DNA of 16,329 nucleotides from assembly GCA_017615405.1 (NCBI GenBank), contig JAGAAE010000049.1:1-16329 (forward strand), given 5' to 3'. The DNA is from Clostridia bacterium (GTDB taxonomy: Bacteria; Bacillota; Clostridia; Oscillospirales; Acutalibacteraceae). The position numbers were made by a program, and so were the translations under genes. The notes below the pieces were generated by a model that was given only the letters and a program-made list of their open reading frames with translations, was not told the origin of the DNA and searched no databases. Of the stretch, positions 1 through 8,271 are shown one piece after another (positions within the stretch are counted from its first letter, which is position 1; the number at the start of each line of letters is the position of its first letter).

Positions 1-117
1 GATCACCGTTTCTTTGTCAGCGACAAGGGCGCCGAATTTCAAAAGACTGCCTCCATCCTTTTAGGAGAGGATATAAATGAAAATGACGTTGAAACGGCGG
101 TAATAGATACCATATGA
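1..117 (+). CDS. murI: Glutamate racemase, C-terminal end only (cut by window start)
   Basis: An open frame enters from the left edge and ends at TGA 115-117, giving 38 residues that begin DHRFFVSDKGAEFQKTASIL. The pattern of VSD, a short spacer, a Phe, then an Ala-rich helix and a leucine-glycine (ILLGED) is the usual tail of glutamate racemase, which makes D-glutamate for peptidoglycan in the cytoplasm. The catalytic cysteines lie outside the window and cannot be checked. The following DUF1934 gene starts inside the stop codon (ATGA, 114-117), so the two are translationally coupled. The order murI, DUF1934, argS is familiar in Clostridia and supports the call. The identification rests on a short tail plus context, so it is probable rather than certain. 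Confidence 0.68.
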   Translation, partial: DHRFFVSDKGAEFQKTASILLGEDINENDVETAVIDTI

Positions 118-533
118 AGCTCTATGATATAATTACCGTTGCAGTCCAGGGTATCGACGACCGAAAAGAAGAAATAAAAACCGCCGACCGCGGCACCTAT
201 AAAAAAATCCCGGAAGGATTTTTAATAAGATATACCGAGAATATCTTTAAAGACGCGCCTCAGGTCTTCACCGAGATCATAATTTCTCCCGAAAAGACCG
301 TAACCATAACCAAGGACGGCGGAATAAAATCAAAACTCATAATCGAGGAAGGAAGGGACAATAACTGTCTTTACTCGACCCCGATAGGGTCCATGGATCT
401 GACCGTTTCAGGGGAAAGGGTCGCCTATATTCTGACCGACACGGGCGGCGAGGTGTACCTCTCCTATTCAATCAAACAGAATGAAAACTTAGTAAGCAAA
501 AACAGTGTAACAATAACAATAAAAGAGGTTTAG
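114..533 (+). CDS. DUF1934 family protein (YwiB-like, small beta-barrel)
   Basis: The 139-residue protein is predicted to be cytoplasmic: it has no signal peptide or membrane segment. Alternating short beta strands run through it. Family hallmarks are visible: an N-terminal strand followed by a charged DDRKEEIKTADRG stretch, a central YSTPIGSMDLTV motif (near residues 87-98), a GGEVYLSYSI strand, and a C-terminal LVSKNSVTITIKEV. DUF1934/YwiB proteins fold as a lipocalin-like beta-barrel, and no biochemical role is established. The start ATG overlaps the stop of the upstream glutamate racemase (ATGA) and no strong ribosome binding site precedes it, so it probably relies on coupled translation. 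It ends two bases before argS, whose ribosome binding site lies inside this gene's last codons. Length is normal for the family. Confidence 0.85.
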   Translation: MKLYDIITVAVQGIDDRKEEIKTADRGTYKKIPEGFLIRYTENIFKDAPQVFTEIIISPEKTVTITKDGGIKSKLIIEEGRDNNCLYSTPIGSMDLTVSGERVAYILTDTGGEVYLSYSIKQNENLVSKNSVTITIKEV

Positions 534-535
534 CA

Positions 536-2227
536 ATGTCACTTATCGTAAGTAAAGCAAAGGAACAAATCGAAAAGCTGATAGAGGACGCGGCAAAGGT
601 CTCGATCGAAAACGGCGAATTAGAGCCCTCCGGAGAACTTGCAAAATTCGGCGTCGACGTGCCCGCAAACAGGGATCACGGCGATTATGCCGTCAACGCG
701 GCGCTCGTATGGTCAAAGGTATTCCGCAAACCGCCGAGGGTAATTGCAGAAACACTCACCAAAAACGCGGATTTTGAAAACACCTATATCGACCGTTTCG
801 AAATAGCCGGTCCCGGTTTTATAAACTTTTATCTTAATGACGACTATTATGCCGATATCCTTCTCGACGTTGCAAAAAAAGGCAAAGACTACGGAAAAAG
901 CAACTTCGGCGAGGGAAAGAGGGTTCTTATAGAGTTTGTTTCGGCAAACCCGACCGGTCCTATGCACATAGGAAACGCAAGGGGCGGTGCGTTGGGTGAC
1001 TGCCTTGCCGCGGTTATGGAGGCGGCAGGCTACTATACCGAGCGTGAGTTCTACATAAACGACGGCGGAAACCAGATAAACAAATTTGCCCTTTCTCTCG
1101 ATATAAGATACCGTCAGTTATTCGGAGACGGTGTAGAAATGCCCGAGGACTCTTACCACGGTGAGGACATTATCGCCCACGCAAAGGCGTTTGCCGAAAA
1201 ATACGGTGACTCCTTCATCGGGAAAAGCGAGGACGAGCGGAAAGCCGCTCTGGTAGAATTTGCGCTGCCTAAGAATATTGAGGGGCTTAAAACCGATCTT
1301 GCAAAGTACAGAATCGAATATAATACCTGGTTCAAGGAAAGCTCCCTCAACGAAAGCGGCGAGACCGAAAGGATCATTAACCTTCTTAAAAAGAGCGGGC
1401 ACACCTACGAGCAGGACGGCGCATTGTGGTTCAAAGCGACCGATTTCGGCTGTGACAAGGATTTCGTGCTGATAAGGGCGAATGGTTTTGCAACCTACGT
1501 CGTCCCCGATATCGCCTATCACTACAACAAACTCGAGGTCAGAAAATTTGATAAAGCCATCGACGTTTTAGGCGCCGATCATCACGGCTACGTTCCCCGC
1601 CTTAAAGCGGCTCTTACCGCGCTCGGTATCGACGCCGACCGCCTTGACGCCGTCCTTATGCAGATGGTACGTCTTGTCCGCGACGGTGAGGTAATAAAGG
1701 CTTCAAAGCGTTCGGGAAAGGCGATAACCCTTGTAACGCTCCTTGACGAGGTACCGATAGACGCCGCAAGATTTTTCTTCAATCTTCGCGAGCCGAACAG
1801 TCATTTTGACTTTGATCTTGATCTTGCGGTCAGCGAATCGAGCAACAACCCCGTTTACTACGTTCAGTACGCCTATGCGAGAATATGCAGTATAATGAGG
1901 AATTTAAGCACCGAGGGTATACCGATAGATGATGCGACGAAGGAGCAGCTTAAACTTCTTAAAGCACCGGAAGAAAAGGAGCTTATCCTTCATATTGCCG
2001 CCTTCACCGACGAGATAATCCAATCGACAAAGTCCTATGACCCGGCGAGGATAACCCACTACGTCCTCGAACTTGCGACCCTCTTCCATAAGTTCTATTC
2101 CGCCTGCAGGGTCAAGGATTCGGATACCGAGCTTATGAAAGCAAGGATAACCCTTTGCAACGACACCGCGACCGTCATTAAGAACGTTCTCGATATGCTT
2201 AAAATAACAGCCCCCGAAAAAATGTAA
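536..2227 (+). CDS. argS: Arginyl-tRNA synthetase
   Basis: Cytoplasmic class I aminoacyl-tRNA synthetase that charges tRNA-Arg using ATP. The 563 residues are the normal length for bacterial ArgRS. The N-terminal additional domain (about 1-110) is followed by the Rossmann catalytic core with the HIGH-type signature HIGN at residues 144-147, inside SANPTGPMHIGNARGG. The KMSKS-equivalent loop reads KASKRSG, with its lysines at 388 and 391. The C-terminal alpha-helical DALR anticodon-binding domain begins near residue 440 (NPVYYVQYAYARICSI) and runs to the end. The start ATG has AGAGG at 524-528, seven bases upstream. The gene follows DUF1934 by two bases and precedes pncB by 15 bases, so all are likely co-transcribed. 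No T-box leader is seen immediately upstream, as expected for a gene inside an operon. Confidence 0.97.
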   Translation: MSLIVSKAKEQIEKLIEDAAKVSIENGELEPSGELAKFGVDVPANRDHGDYAVNAALVWSKVFRKPPRVIAETLTKNADFENTYIDRFEIAGPGFINFYLNDDYYADILLDVAKKGKDYGKSNFGEGKRVLIEFVSANPTGPMHIGNARGGALGDCLAAVMEAAGYYTEREFYINDGGNQINKFALSLDIRYRQLFGDGVEMPEDSYHGEDIIAHAKAFAEKYGDSFIGKSEDERKAALVEFALPKNIEGLKTDLAKYRIEYNTWFKESSLNESGETERIINLLKKSGHTYEQDGALWFKATDFGCDKDFVLIRANGFATYVVPDIAYHYNKLEVRKFDKAIDVLGADHHGYVPRLKAALTALGIDADRLDAVLMQMVRLVRDGEVIKASKRSGKAITLVTLLDEVPIDAARFFFNLREPNSHFDFDLDLAVSESSNNPVYYVQYAYARICSIMRNLSTEGIPIDDATKEQLKLLKAPEEKELILHIAAFTDEIIQSTKSYDPARITHYVLELATLFHKFYSACRVKDSDTELMKARITLCNDTATVIKNVLDMLKITAPEKM

Positions 2228-2242
2228 GGAAGGTGGATAAAA

Positions 2243-3697
2243 ATGAAGATAGACAACCGAAACCTAACTATGATCATGGACCTTTACGAGCTCACTATGG
2301 CAAACGGTATTTTCGAGGGTGAGTTCAGGGATACCGTCACCTATTTTGATATGTTTTTCAGAAGGGTGCCGGACAACGGCGGTTTTGCCATTATGGCAGG
2401 TGTCGAACAGCTTATCGACTACCTTAACGATCTGCATTTTGACGATGACGATATCGCATACCTTGAAGGTCTTAACCTCTTCTCAAAAGAATTTATCGAT
2501 TATTTAAGGAACTTTAAGTTTTCCTGCGACGTATGGGCTGTGCCCGAGGGAACCCCCATATTCCCGATGGAGCCGATCGTCACGGTAAAAGGTCCCGCAA
2601 TGCAGTGTATGATGGTCGAAACCATGCTTCTTCTGACCATAAATCATCAATCGCTTATCGCCACCAAGACAAACAGGATAGTCAGAGCCGCGGCGGGAAG
2701 ACCCGTTATGGAATTCGGCGCAAGAAGAGCGCAGGGCGCAGACGCCGCATACTACGGCGCGAGAGCGGCTATAATCGGCGGCTGTGTCGGAACAAGCGAC
2801 ATCAAGACCGCCAAGGACTACGGCGTTATCGCCTCCGGAACGATGGCTCATTCATGGGTGCAGTTATTCCCCGATGAGTATTCCGCCTTCAAGGCATACG
2901 CCGAACTTTATCCCGACAGTTGTCTTTTGCTCGTCGACACCTACAACGTTATCCATTCGGGAATACCTAACGCCGTTAAGGTCTTCGACGAGGTGTTAAA
3001 ACCGCTCGGGAAACGCCCACTGGGCATAAGGATCGACAGCGGAGATATAACCTATATCAGCAAAAAAGCAAGAAAGATGCTCGACGACGCCGGATATCCC
3101 GACTGTAAGATATGTGTTTCCAATTCACTCGACGAATATCTTATAAAGGATATGATCTCTCAGGGTGCCGAGGTTGACAGTTACGGTGTCGGCGAACGCC
3201 TTATAACCGCGTCGAGCGAGGCGGTCTTCGGGGGAGTTTACAAGCTTGCCGCGACCGAGAAAGACGGCGTCATAACGCCTAAAATAAAGGTCAGCGAAAA
3301 CACCTCAAAGATAACCATACCCGGCGTCAAGATACCGTGGCGGCTTTACGACCGTGAAACGGGCAAAGCCATAGCCGACGTCATAACGCTCAACCACGAA
3401 AGGATCGACGACAGCGAGCCGTATGAGATATTCGACCCGGTTTATACCTGGAAACGAAAGACGGTAACGAATTTTATTGCAAGAAAACTTCAGACGAAGC
3501 TTTTCGAAAGCGGCAAGCAGGTCTATACCTCGCCGGCTCTTAAAGAGATCGTGGCTTACCGAAAGGAAGCGGTCGATTCGCTCTGGGACGAGGTAAAGAG
3601 ATTTGAAAAACCGCATAACTACTACGTCGATCTTTCCGAAGACCTTTGGACCCTTCGCAACGACCTTATCAACGAACACACTTTCAAGGGCGAATAA
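2243..3697 (+). CDS. pncB: Nicotinate phosphoribosyltransferase
   Basis: Cytoplasmic enzyme of NAD salvage (Preiss-Handler route): it joins nicotinate and PRPP to make nicotinate mononucleotide, with ATP hydrolysis. The 484 residues match the long Firmicute PncB type. The N-terminus DLYELTMANGIF is a family signature. Other motifs are MEFGARRAQG, the GTMAHSW motif with His203 as the likely phosphorylated histidine, LLVDTYNV, and GIRIDSGDI followed by VSNSLDEYLI and YGVGERL, which form the phosphate-binding part of the barrel. A strong ribosome binding site, AGGAAGGTGG (2227-2236), overlaps the argS stop. A 32-base gap separates it from the next lipoprotein gene. No linked pncA or nadD is visible. 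Confidence 0.95.
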   Translation: MKIDNRNLTMIMDLYELTMANGIFEGEFRDTVTYFDMFFRRVPDNGGFAIMAGVEQLIDYLNDLHFDDDDIAYLEGLNLFSKEFIDYLRNFKFSCDVWAVPEGTPIFPMEPIVTVKGPAMQCMMVETMLLLTINHQSLIATKTNRIVRAAAGRPVMEFGARRAQGADAAYYGARAAIIGGCVGTSDIKTAKDYGVIASGTMAHSWVQLFPDEYSAFKAYAELYPDSCLLLVDTYNVIHSGIPNAVKVFDEVLKPLGKRPLGIRIDSGDITYISKKARKMLDDAGYPDCKICVSNSLDEYLIKDMISQGAEVDSYGVGERLITASSEAVFGGVYKLAATEKDGVITPKIKVSENTSKITIPGVKIPWRLYDRETGKAIADVITLNHERIDDSEPYEIFDPVYTWKRKTVTNFIARKLQTKLFESGKQVYTSPALKEIVAYRKEAVDSLWDEVKRFEKPHNYYVDLSEDLWTLRNDLINEHTFKGE

Positions 3698-3729
3698 AGC
3701 CCGAAAATAACAATAAAACGGTGAAAAAA

Positions 3730-4293
3730 ATGAAAAAGACCCTTTGTTTGATATTCAGTATACTTTTTGTGCTCTCCTTTGCGGGATGCAAGATCAGAAA
3801 CAAAGAAGAGGATCGTCCGACCCTCGATACCGACGCGTCGGGCGTCGATATAATCAAGTATGCCAAAAAAGGAAAGATCCCCGAGTTAAAGTACGCCTTG
3901 GGCGATGATGCCGATGCGATCATAGCCGCTTTAGAAGATGACGAAGACGAAGCTTTCAGTATAATGGACGGCGACGAATACACGACCATTATCACCCCCG
4001 ACAACGCAAATCTCGTATTTGAGACCGAAAGTAAAGAAAAGAAGATAAAGTATATCGTTTCGTTCGGCAAATCCTACGGGTTTGAAAACGAGGTCGACCC
4101 GAACACGGTCAGCGAAGTAATGGATAAAAAGGGATATTCGGCAAAACTTTCCGCCATTCCCAAAAAACTTATGCAATTTGTCCCGGCAAGTGCAAATTGC
4201 GACTGTCTTTCTTATACCGTTTCAGGTTATTCTCTCAACTTTGTCTTTGATAATAACTATCTTGCCGCAACAATACTCTACAAAAAAGGATAA
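3730..4293 (+). CDS. Putative lipoprotein of unknown function
   Basis: I do not recognise a family. The start chosen is ATG 3730, which gives MKKTLCLIFSILFVLSFAGC: a short basic n-region, a hydrophobic core and a lipobox with lipidated Cys20, typical of a signal peptidase II substrate. The frame is open back to 3646, but an earlier start would bury the signal peptide. An in-frame GTG at 3721 is also possible. The mature part of about 167 residues has an acidic stretch (DDADAIIAALEDDEDEA) followed by alternating strands, a CDC pair near residue 155 and a hydrophobic C-terminus (LNFVFDNNYLAATILYKKG). This suggests a small alpha/beta domain exposed outside the membrane. It sits between pncB and lon, nine bases before the lon start. 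The ribosome binding site is poor, so expression may be low or dependent on upstream translation. Confidence 0.78.
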   Translation: MKKTLCLIFSILFVLSFAGCKIRNKEEDRPTLDTDASGVDIIKYAKKGKIPELKYALGDDADAIIAALEDDEDEAFSIMDGDEYTTIITPDNANLVFETESKEKKIKYIVSFGKSYGFENEVDPNTVSEVMDKKGYSAKLSAIPKKLMQFVPASANCDCLSYTVSGYSLNFVFDNNYLAATILYKKG

Positions 4294-4302
4294 TCAGAAA
4301 AA

Positions 4303-6705
4303 ATGTCAATGTTTGAAAACAAGATCATATTTGAGTCCTACCCCGTCTTACCGCTTCGCGGGCTTGTTGCCTTCCCGTCGATGACGCTTACCGTCGACGT
4401 CGGGAGAGTAAAATCCGTAAAAGCAATAAACTACGCGGTCGACAGCGATACGCTTATATACGTCGTAACCCAGAAAAACGTGACCGAGGACGTTCCGACG
4501 CTCAAGAGCCTCTATCCTATCGGATGCCTTTGCAGAATAAAACAGGTCTTTAAGATGAACAACGAGTTAAAGGTCGTTTTAAACGGGGTTTGCAGGGCAA
4601 AACACACCAACTTTACGGACAACGGAAATCATTACTGTTCGGTTGTCGAAAGACTTTATGACAGCGAAATAAAAAACCGGCCCATATACGTCGAGTCTCT
4701 CGTCAGACGCATACATAACGAGTTTTTATACTATGCCGACGTTGCAAACGGCATACCCTCGGAACTTGTGGCGACCGTCGCTTCGCGAAACGATATTAGT
4801 TTTCTCACCGATTTTATCGCCTTCAGCATCGATGCGCCGTTTGACGATAAGCAGTTCGTTTTGGAGCAGCTTTCACCTGTAAAGCGCGCCAAGATAGTTA
4901 TCGAAATGCTGATAAAAGAGCGCGAGATATGCAAGATCGACAACTCGATCGCCCGTCAGACGAGGCACAATATCGACGAAAATCAGAAGGAATATTACCT
5001 TAAAGAACAAATGAAGGTAATAAGCGACGAGCTTTACGGGGACGACAGTTTTGACGAGATCGACGGCTTCTTTGAGGCGGTCGGGAAGCTCAATGCGCCG
5101 GAAGACGTCAAGAATAAAATCAACAGCGAAATAACAAAACTCTCAAAAATGCCCCAAGGCTCCCACGAAGGAACGGTGGTCAGAGGCTTTATTGAGTTAT
5201 GCCTTGAACTCCCCTGGAATACCTTCACAAAGGGCAAGGTCGACATAAAGCGCGCCGAAAGGATACTCGACCGTGATTTTTACGGTATGCAAAAGGTCAA
5301 GGCGCGGATACTTGAAATGCTCTCGGTTTATGCCCTCGCGCCCGATATCTCGGGGCAGATAATCTGCCTTGTCGGTCCTCCCGGAGTCGGAAAGACCTCG
5401 ATAGGCAAGACGATAGCCGAATGTATGGGACGTAAATTTGCGAGGATATCCTTAGGCGGTATGCACGACGAGGCGGAAATACGGGGTCACAGGCGGACCT
5501 ACATAGGCGCAATGCCCGGAAGGATAATAAACGCGATAAAACAGACCGAAACGTCCGATCCGCTCATTCTTCTTGACGAGATCGACAAGCTCGCCAATGA
5601 TTACAAGGGCGACCCGGCTTCGGCGCTTCTTGAGGTCCTCGACCCGGAGCAAAACTGCAAATTCTGCGATAACTTCCTTGAAATACCCTACGATCTTTCA
5701 AAGGTCGTATTCATAACGACGGCTAATTCTTCCGACACCATTCCAGAGCCGCTTCTTGACCGTATGGAGGTCATCGAGTTGGAGGGGTACACAAGGGAGG
5801 AAAAATTCAACATTGCCAAAAAGCACCTTGTTAAAACCGAGCTTCAAAGGCACGCGCTCACAAGCAAGACCTTCCGCATCACCGACGGCGCGATCTACGG
5901 GCTTATAGACTTTTACACAAGGGAAGCGGGCGTTCGTAAACTTTCAAGAAGTATAGCCTCTCTCTGCGCCAAAGCGGCAAAAAAGATAGCCTCCAAAGAG
6001 GAGACAAGTGTAACGGTAAAGGATTCCGATCTTATTCCGCTTTTAGGCAAACACAAATACAAACCCGAAGTCATCCTTAAAAACGATGAGGTAGGTATCA
6101 TAAACGGTCTCGCCTGGACAAGGGTAGGCGGCGAGATAATGCAGATGGAGGTCGCCGTTCTCGACGGGACCGGCAAGGTCGAACTCACCGGAAACCTCGG
6201 AAACATTATGAAGGAATCGGCGACCGCCGCGGTGACATTTGTCCGCGCAAACGCCGAGAAATACGGGATCGACCGCGATTTTTACAAGACAAAGGACATA
6301 CATATCCACGCCACCGAATCAGCCGTTCCGAAGGACGGTCCATCGGCAGGCGTTACCATAACGACCGCCCTCGTTTCGGCTCTCACCGGACGTGAGGTTC
6401 GCCGCGATATCGCCATGACGGGCGAGGTCACCATTCGCGGCAGAGTCCTCCCGATAGGCGGTCTTAAAGAAAAGGCGATGGCGGCGTATACGGGTGGCGT
6501 TAAGACGGTTTTCATTCCGAAAGAAAACGTCCCCGACCTTGACGAGGTTGACAAGACCGTCAGGGACAACCTGACCTTTATCCCCGTTTCGCGCGTTGAG
6601 GACGTTATCGACAGCGCCCTTATCTGCCATGACGCTCCGAAGGAGGAGCCGATCGCGTTCGGCACTCAGAACACGAACAATTACGCCGAGAGGTTATGCA
6701 GATGA
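4303..6705 (+). CDS. lon: ATP-dependent protease Lon (LonA type)
   Basis: Cytoplasmic homo-hexameric AAA+ serine protease that degrades misfolded and regulatory proteins. At 800 residues it is full length for LonA. Domains in order are: an N-terminal LON substrate-binding domain (about 12-200, beginning LPLRGLVAFPSMTLTVDV); a helical linker with NQKEYYLKEQMKVI; the AAA+ module with Walker A GPPGVGKT at 358-365, Walker B LLDEID with Asp425-Glu426, and the GGMHDEAEIRGHRRTYIG region; and the protease domain with catalytic Ser681 in KDGPSAG and Lys724 in GGLKEKA. The start follows an AAAGGA at 4285-4290, with a second in-frame ATG two codons later that could also be used. The gene overlaps engB at its 3' end, a pairing also seen in Bacillus (lon-ysxC). 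No heat-shock operator such as CIRCE is visible upstream. Confidence 0.97.
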   Translation: MSMFENKIIFESYPVLPLRGLVAFPSMTLTVDVGRVKSVKAINYAVDSDTLIYVVTQKNVTEDVPTLKSLYPIGCLCRIKQVFKMNNELKVVLNGVCRAKHTNFTDNGNHYCSVVERLYDSEIKNRPIYVESLVRRIHNEFLYYADVANGIPSELVATVASRNDISFLTDFIAFSIDAPFDDKQFVLEQLSPVKRAKIVIEMLIKEREICKIDNSIARQTRHNIDENQKEYYLKEQMKVISDELYGDDSFDEIDGFFEAVGKLNAPEDVKNKINSEITKLSKMPQGSHEGTVVRGFIELCLELPWNTFTKGKVDIKRAERILDRDFYGMQKVKARILEMLSVYALAPDISGQIICLVGPPGVGKTSIGKTIAECMGRKFARISLGGMHDEAEIRGHRRTYIGAMPGRIINAIKQTETSDPLILLDEIDKLANDYKGDPASALLEVLDPEQNCKFCDNFLEIPYDLSKVVFITTANSSDTIPEPLLDRMEVIELEGYTREEKFNIAKKHLVKTELQRHALTSKTFRITDGAIYGLIDFYTREAGVRKLSRSIASLCAKAAKKIASKEETSVTVKDSDLIPLLGKHKYKPEVILKNDEVGIINGLAWTRVGGEIMQMEVAVLDGTGKVELTGNLGNIMKESATAAVTFVRANAEKYGIDRDFYKTKDIHIHATESAVPKDGPSAGVTITTALVSALTGREVRRDIAMTGEVTIRGRVLPIGGLKEKAMAAYTGGVKTVFIPKENVPDLDEVDKTVRDNLTFIPVSRVEDVIDSALICHDAPKEEPIAFGTQNTNNYAERLCR

Positions 6706-7274
6706 ACGTAAACAACGCCGTTTTTGAGGCGGCATTCGGAACGGCGGAGCAACTCCCCGTTTCGGATCTGCCGGAATACTGCTTTTCGGGGCGCTCAAAC
6801 GTCGGAAAATCGTCGCTTATAAACAAGATCCTTAACCGAAAAAACATCGCGAGGGTCAGTTCTACCCCGGGCAAAACAGTCACAATAAACTTTTATAAGG
6901 TTGACGAGATCCGACTCGTCGATCTTCCCGGCTACGGCTACGCAAAGGTTAATTTCGGCGAAAAGGAACGCTGGGCGAAGCTTATGGAGACCTATTTTAC
7001 GTCGGACAGGAATATCGCCCTCGTTTTCCAGCTTGTCGATATGCGGCATGACCCGGCAGAATTTGACCTTTCAATGCTATCGTTTTTAAAAGAGAACTCG
7101 ATACCATACGCAATAATTCTTACAAAATGCGATAAACTCAACAAAACAGGGTTTGCAAATCAACTTGAAAACATAAAGGAATATCTGGGCGATCTCGCAT
7201 CGGGCATCCCGGTCATTCCATTCTCTGCCCTTAAAGGAACGGGAACAAAAGAGATAACGGAGCTGATTAAGTAA
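6702..7274 (+). CDS. engB: Ribosome-biogenesis GTPase EngB/YsxC
   Basis: Small TRAFAC-class GTPase that assists assembly of the large ribosomal subunit, also called YihA. Motifs, numbered from the start chosen here, are G1 GRSNVGKS (30-37), a Thr-rich switch I (SSTPGKTVTINFY), G3 DLPGYGYAK (74-82), G4 TKCD (141-144) and G5 FSALKG. The 190 residues are typical. The frame also has ATG 6696, but GAGAGG at 6688-6693 sits only two bases from it and eight bases from ATG 6702. The second start also forms an ATGA overlap with the lon stop (6702-6705), so 6702 is preferred. This implies termination-reinitiation coupling of engB to lon. It is followed after six bases by the ApbE lipoprotein gene. Confidence 0.95.
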   Translation: MNVNNAVFEAAFGTAEQLPVSDLPEYCFSGRSNVGKSSLINKILNRKNIARVSSTPGKTVTINFYKVDEIRLVDLPGYGYAKVNFGEKERWAKLMETYFTSDRNIALVFQLVDMRHDPAEFDLSMLSFLKENSIPYAIILTKCDKLNKTGFANQLENIKEYLGDLASGIPVIPFSALKGTGTKEITELIK

Positions 7275-7280
7275 GGTTTT

Positions 7281-8249
7281 ATGAAAAAACTGACATATCT
7301 CGGTATGACCCTCGTTTTGCTGCTGCTTGTCGGCTGCAAGGAAACGGGCGGCGAAACAAAAAGCGAAAAATCGACGCGGTTTTTGCTTGATACGGTTGTT
7401 ACACTCGATGCCGACTGTGATAAAGAGACCCTCAACGAGGCATTTTCACTGTGCGAAGACTATGAAAAGCTTTTAAGCAGAACAAAGCCCGAAAGCGAGG
7501 TCTCAAAGCTTAACGGATCGGACGGCTTTATCGAGGTCTCAAAGGCAACGCGCCATATCGTCGAACGCTCGATATACTACGGAGATCTATCGGGCGGCAA
7601 ATTTGATATAACGCTCTGCCCCGTTATAAATCTGTGGGATTTTGAAGGCACCTCGCTCCCCGACAAAGACGAGATCGCCGAGGCACTTAAAAACGTCGAT
7701 TATCAGAGCATCGAAACAGACGGCGACAAAATCAACACAAACGGCAAACAGATCGATTTGGGTGGCATCGCAAAGGGCTATATTGCCGATGAACTTCTCT
7801 CCTTTTTTAAGAAAAATGACGTTAAAAGCGGCATTATAAACTTAGGCGGAAACGTTATGGTTTTCGGCGAGCGCACCTATGACGTCGGTATATTAAAACC
7901 GTTCGGTGACGGAGATCTTTCGGCGACACTTCGCCTTAAAAACAAATCGGTCGTGACCTCGGGCGTTTATCAGCGGTATATAAATGACGGCGGAAAAATA
8001 TACCACCATATTTTAGACCCTGCGACAGGGTATTCCGCCATAACCGATCTTTATTCGGCTACCGTCATCGGCGACACCTCGCTTGACTGCGACGCACTCG
8101 CCACGATATGCATCCTTTTCGGGAAAGACAAGGCAAAGGATCTTATCGAAAATACCGAAAAAACCGAAGCCGTCTTTATCGACAGCGAAAACAATCTTAC
8201 TTACACCTCCGGGCTTTATGAAAAAGACGGAGTTCTGATATTAAAATAA
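7281..8249 (+). CDS. apbE: FAD:protein FMN transferase (ApbE family lipoprotein)
   Basis: Extracytoplasmic Mg-dependent enzyme that splits FAD and attaches FMN to a Ser/Thr of acceptor flavoproteins such as Rnf/Nqr subunits or FMN-binding-domain proteins. The 322-residue protein starts with a lipoprotein signal ending LLVGC, lipidated at Cys19. Family motifs are [26 protein letters not shown] (Asp159 onward), [21 protein letters not shown] and the metal-site segment DCDALAT (Asp271, Ala272, Thr275). ATG 7281 has only a weak AAGG close upstream, but the signal peptide fixes the start. No acceptor flavoprotein or Rnf gene is found in the window, so the substrate must be encoded elsewhere. The position between engB and secA appears opportunistic rather than functional. 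Confidence 0.93.
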   Translation: MKKLTYLGMTLVLLLLVGCKETGGETKSEKSTRFLLDTVVTLDADCDKETLNEAFSLCEDYEKLLSRTKPESEVSKLNGSDGFIEVSKATRHIVERSIYYGDLSGGKFDITLCPVINLWDFEGTSLPDKDEIAEALKNVDYQSIETDGDKINTNGKQIDLGGIAKGYIADELLSFFKKNDVKSGIINLGGNVMVFGERTYDVGILKPFGDGDLSATLRLKNKSVVTSGVYQRYINDGGKIYHHILDPATGYSAITDLYSATVIGDTSLDCDALATICILFGKDKAKDLIENTEKTEAVFIDSENNLTYTSGLYEKDGVLILK

Positions 8250-8271
8250 TTATCTCGAAAGGAATTTCATC

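Noticed and set aside
3646..3729. Longer N-terminus for the lipoprotein gene, overlapping the pncB end
   Set aside because: It would place about 28 charged residues before the signal peptide, which is incompatible with lipoprotein export.
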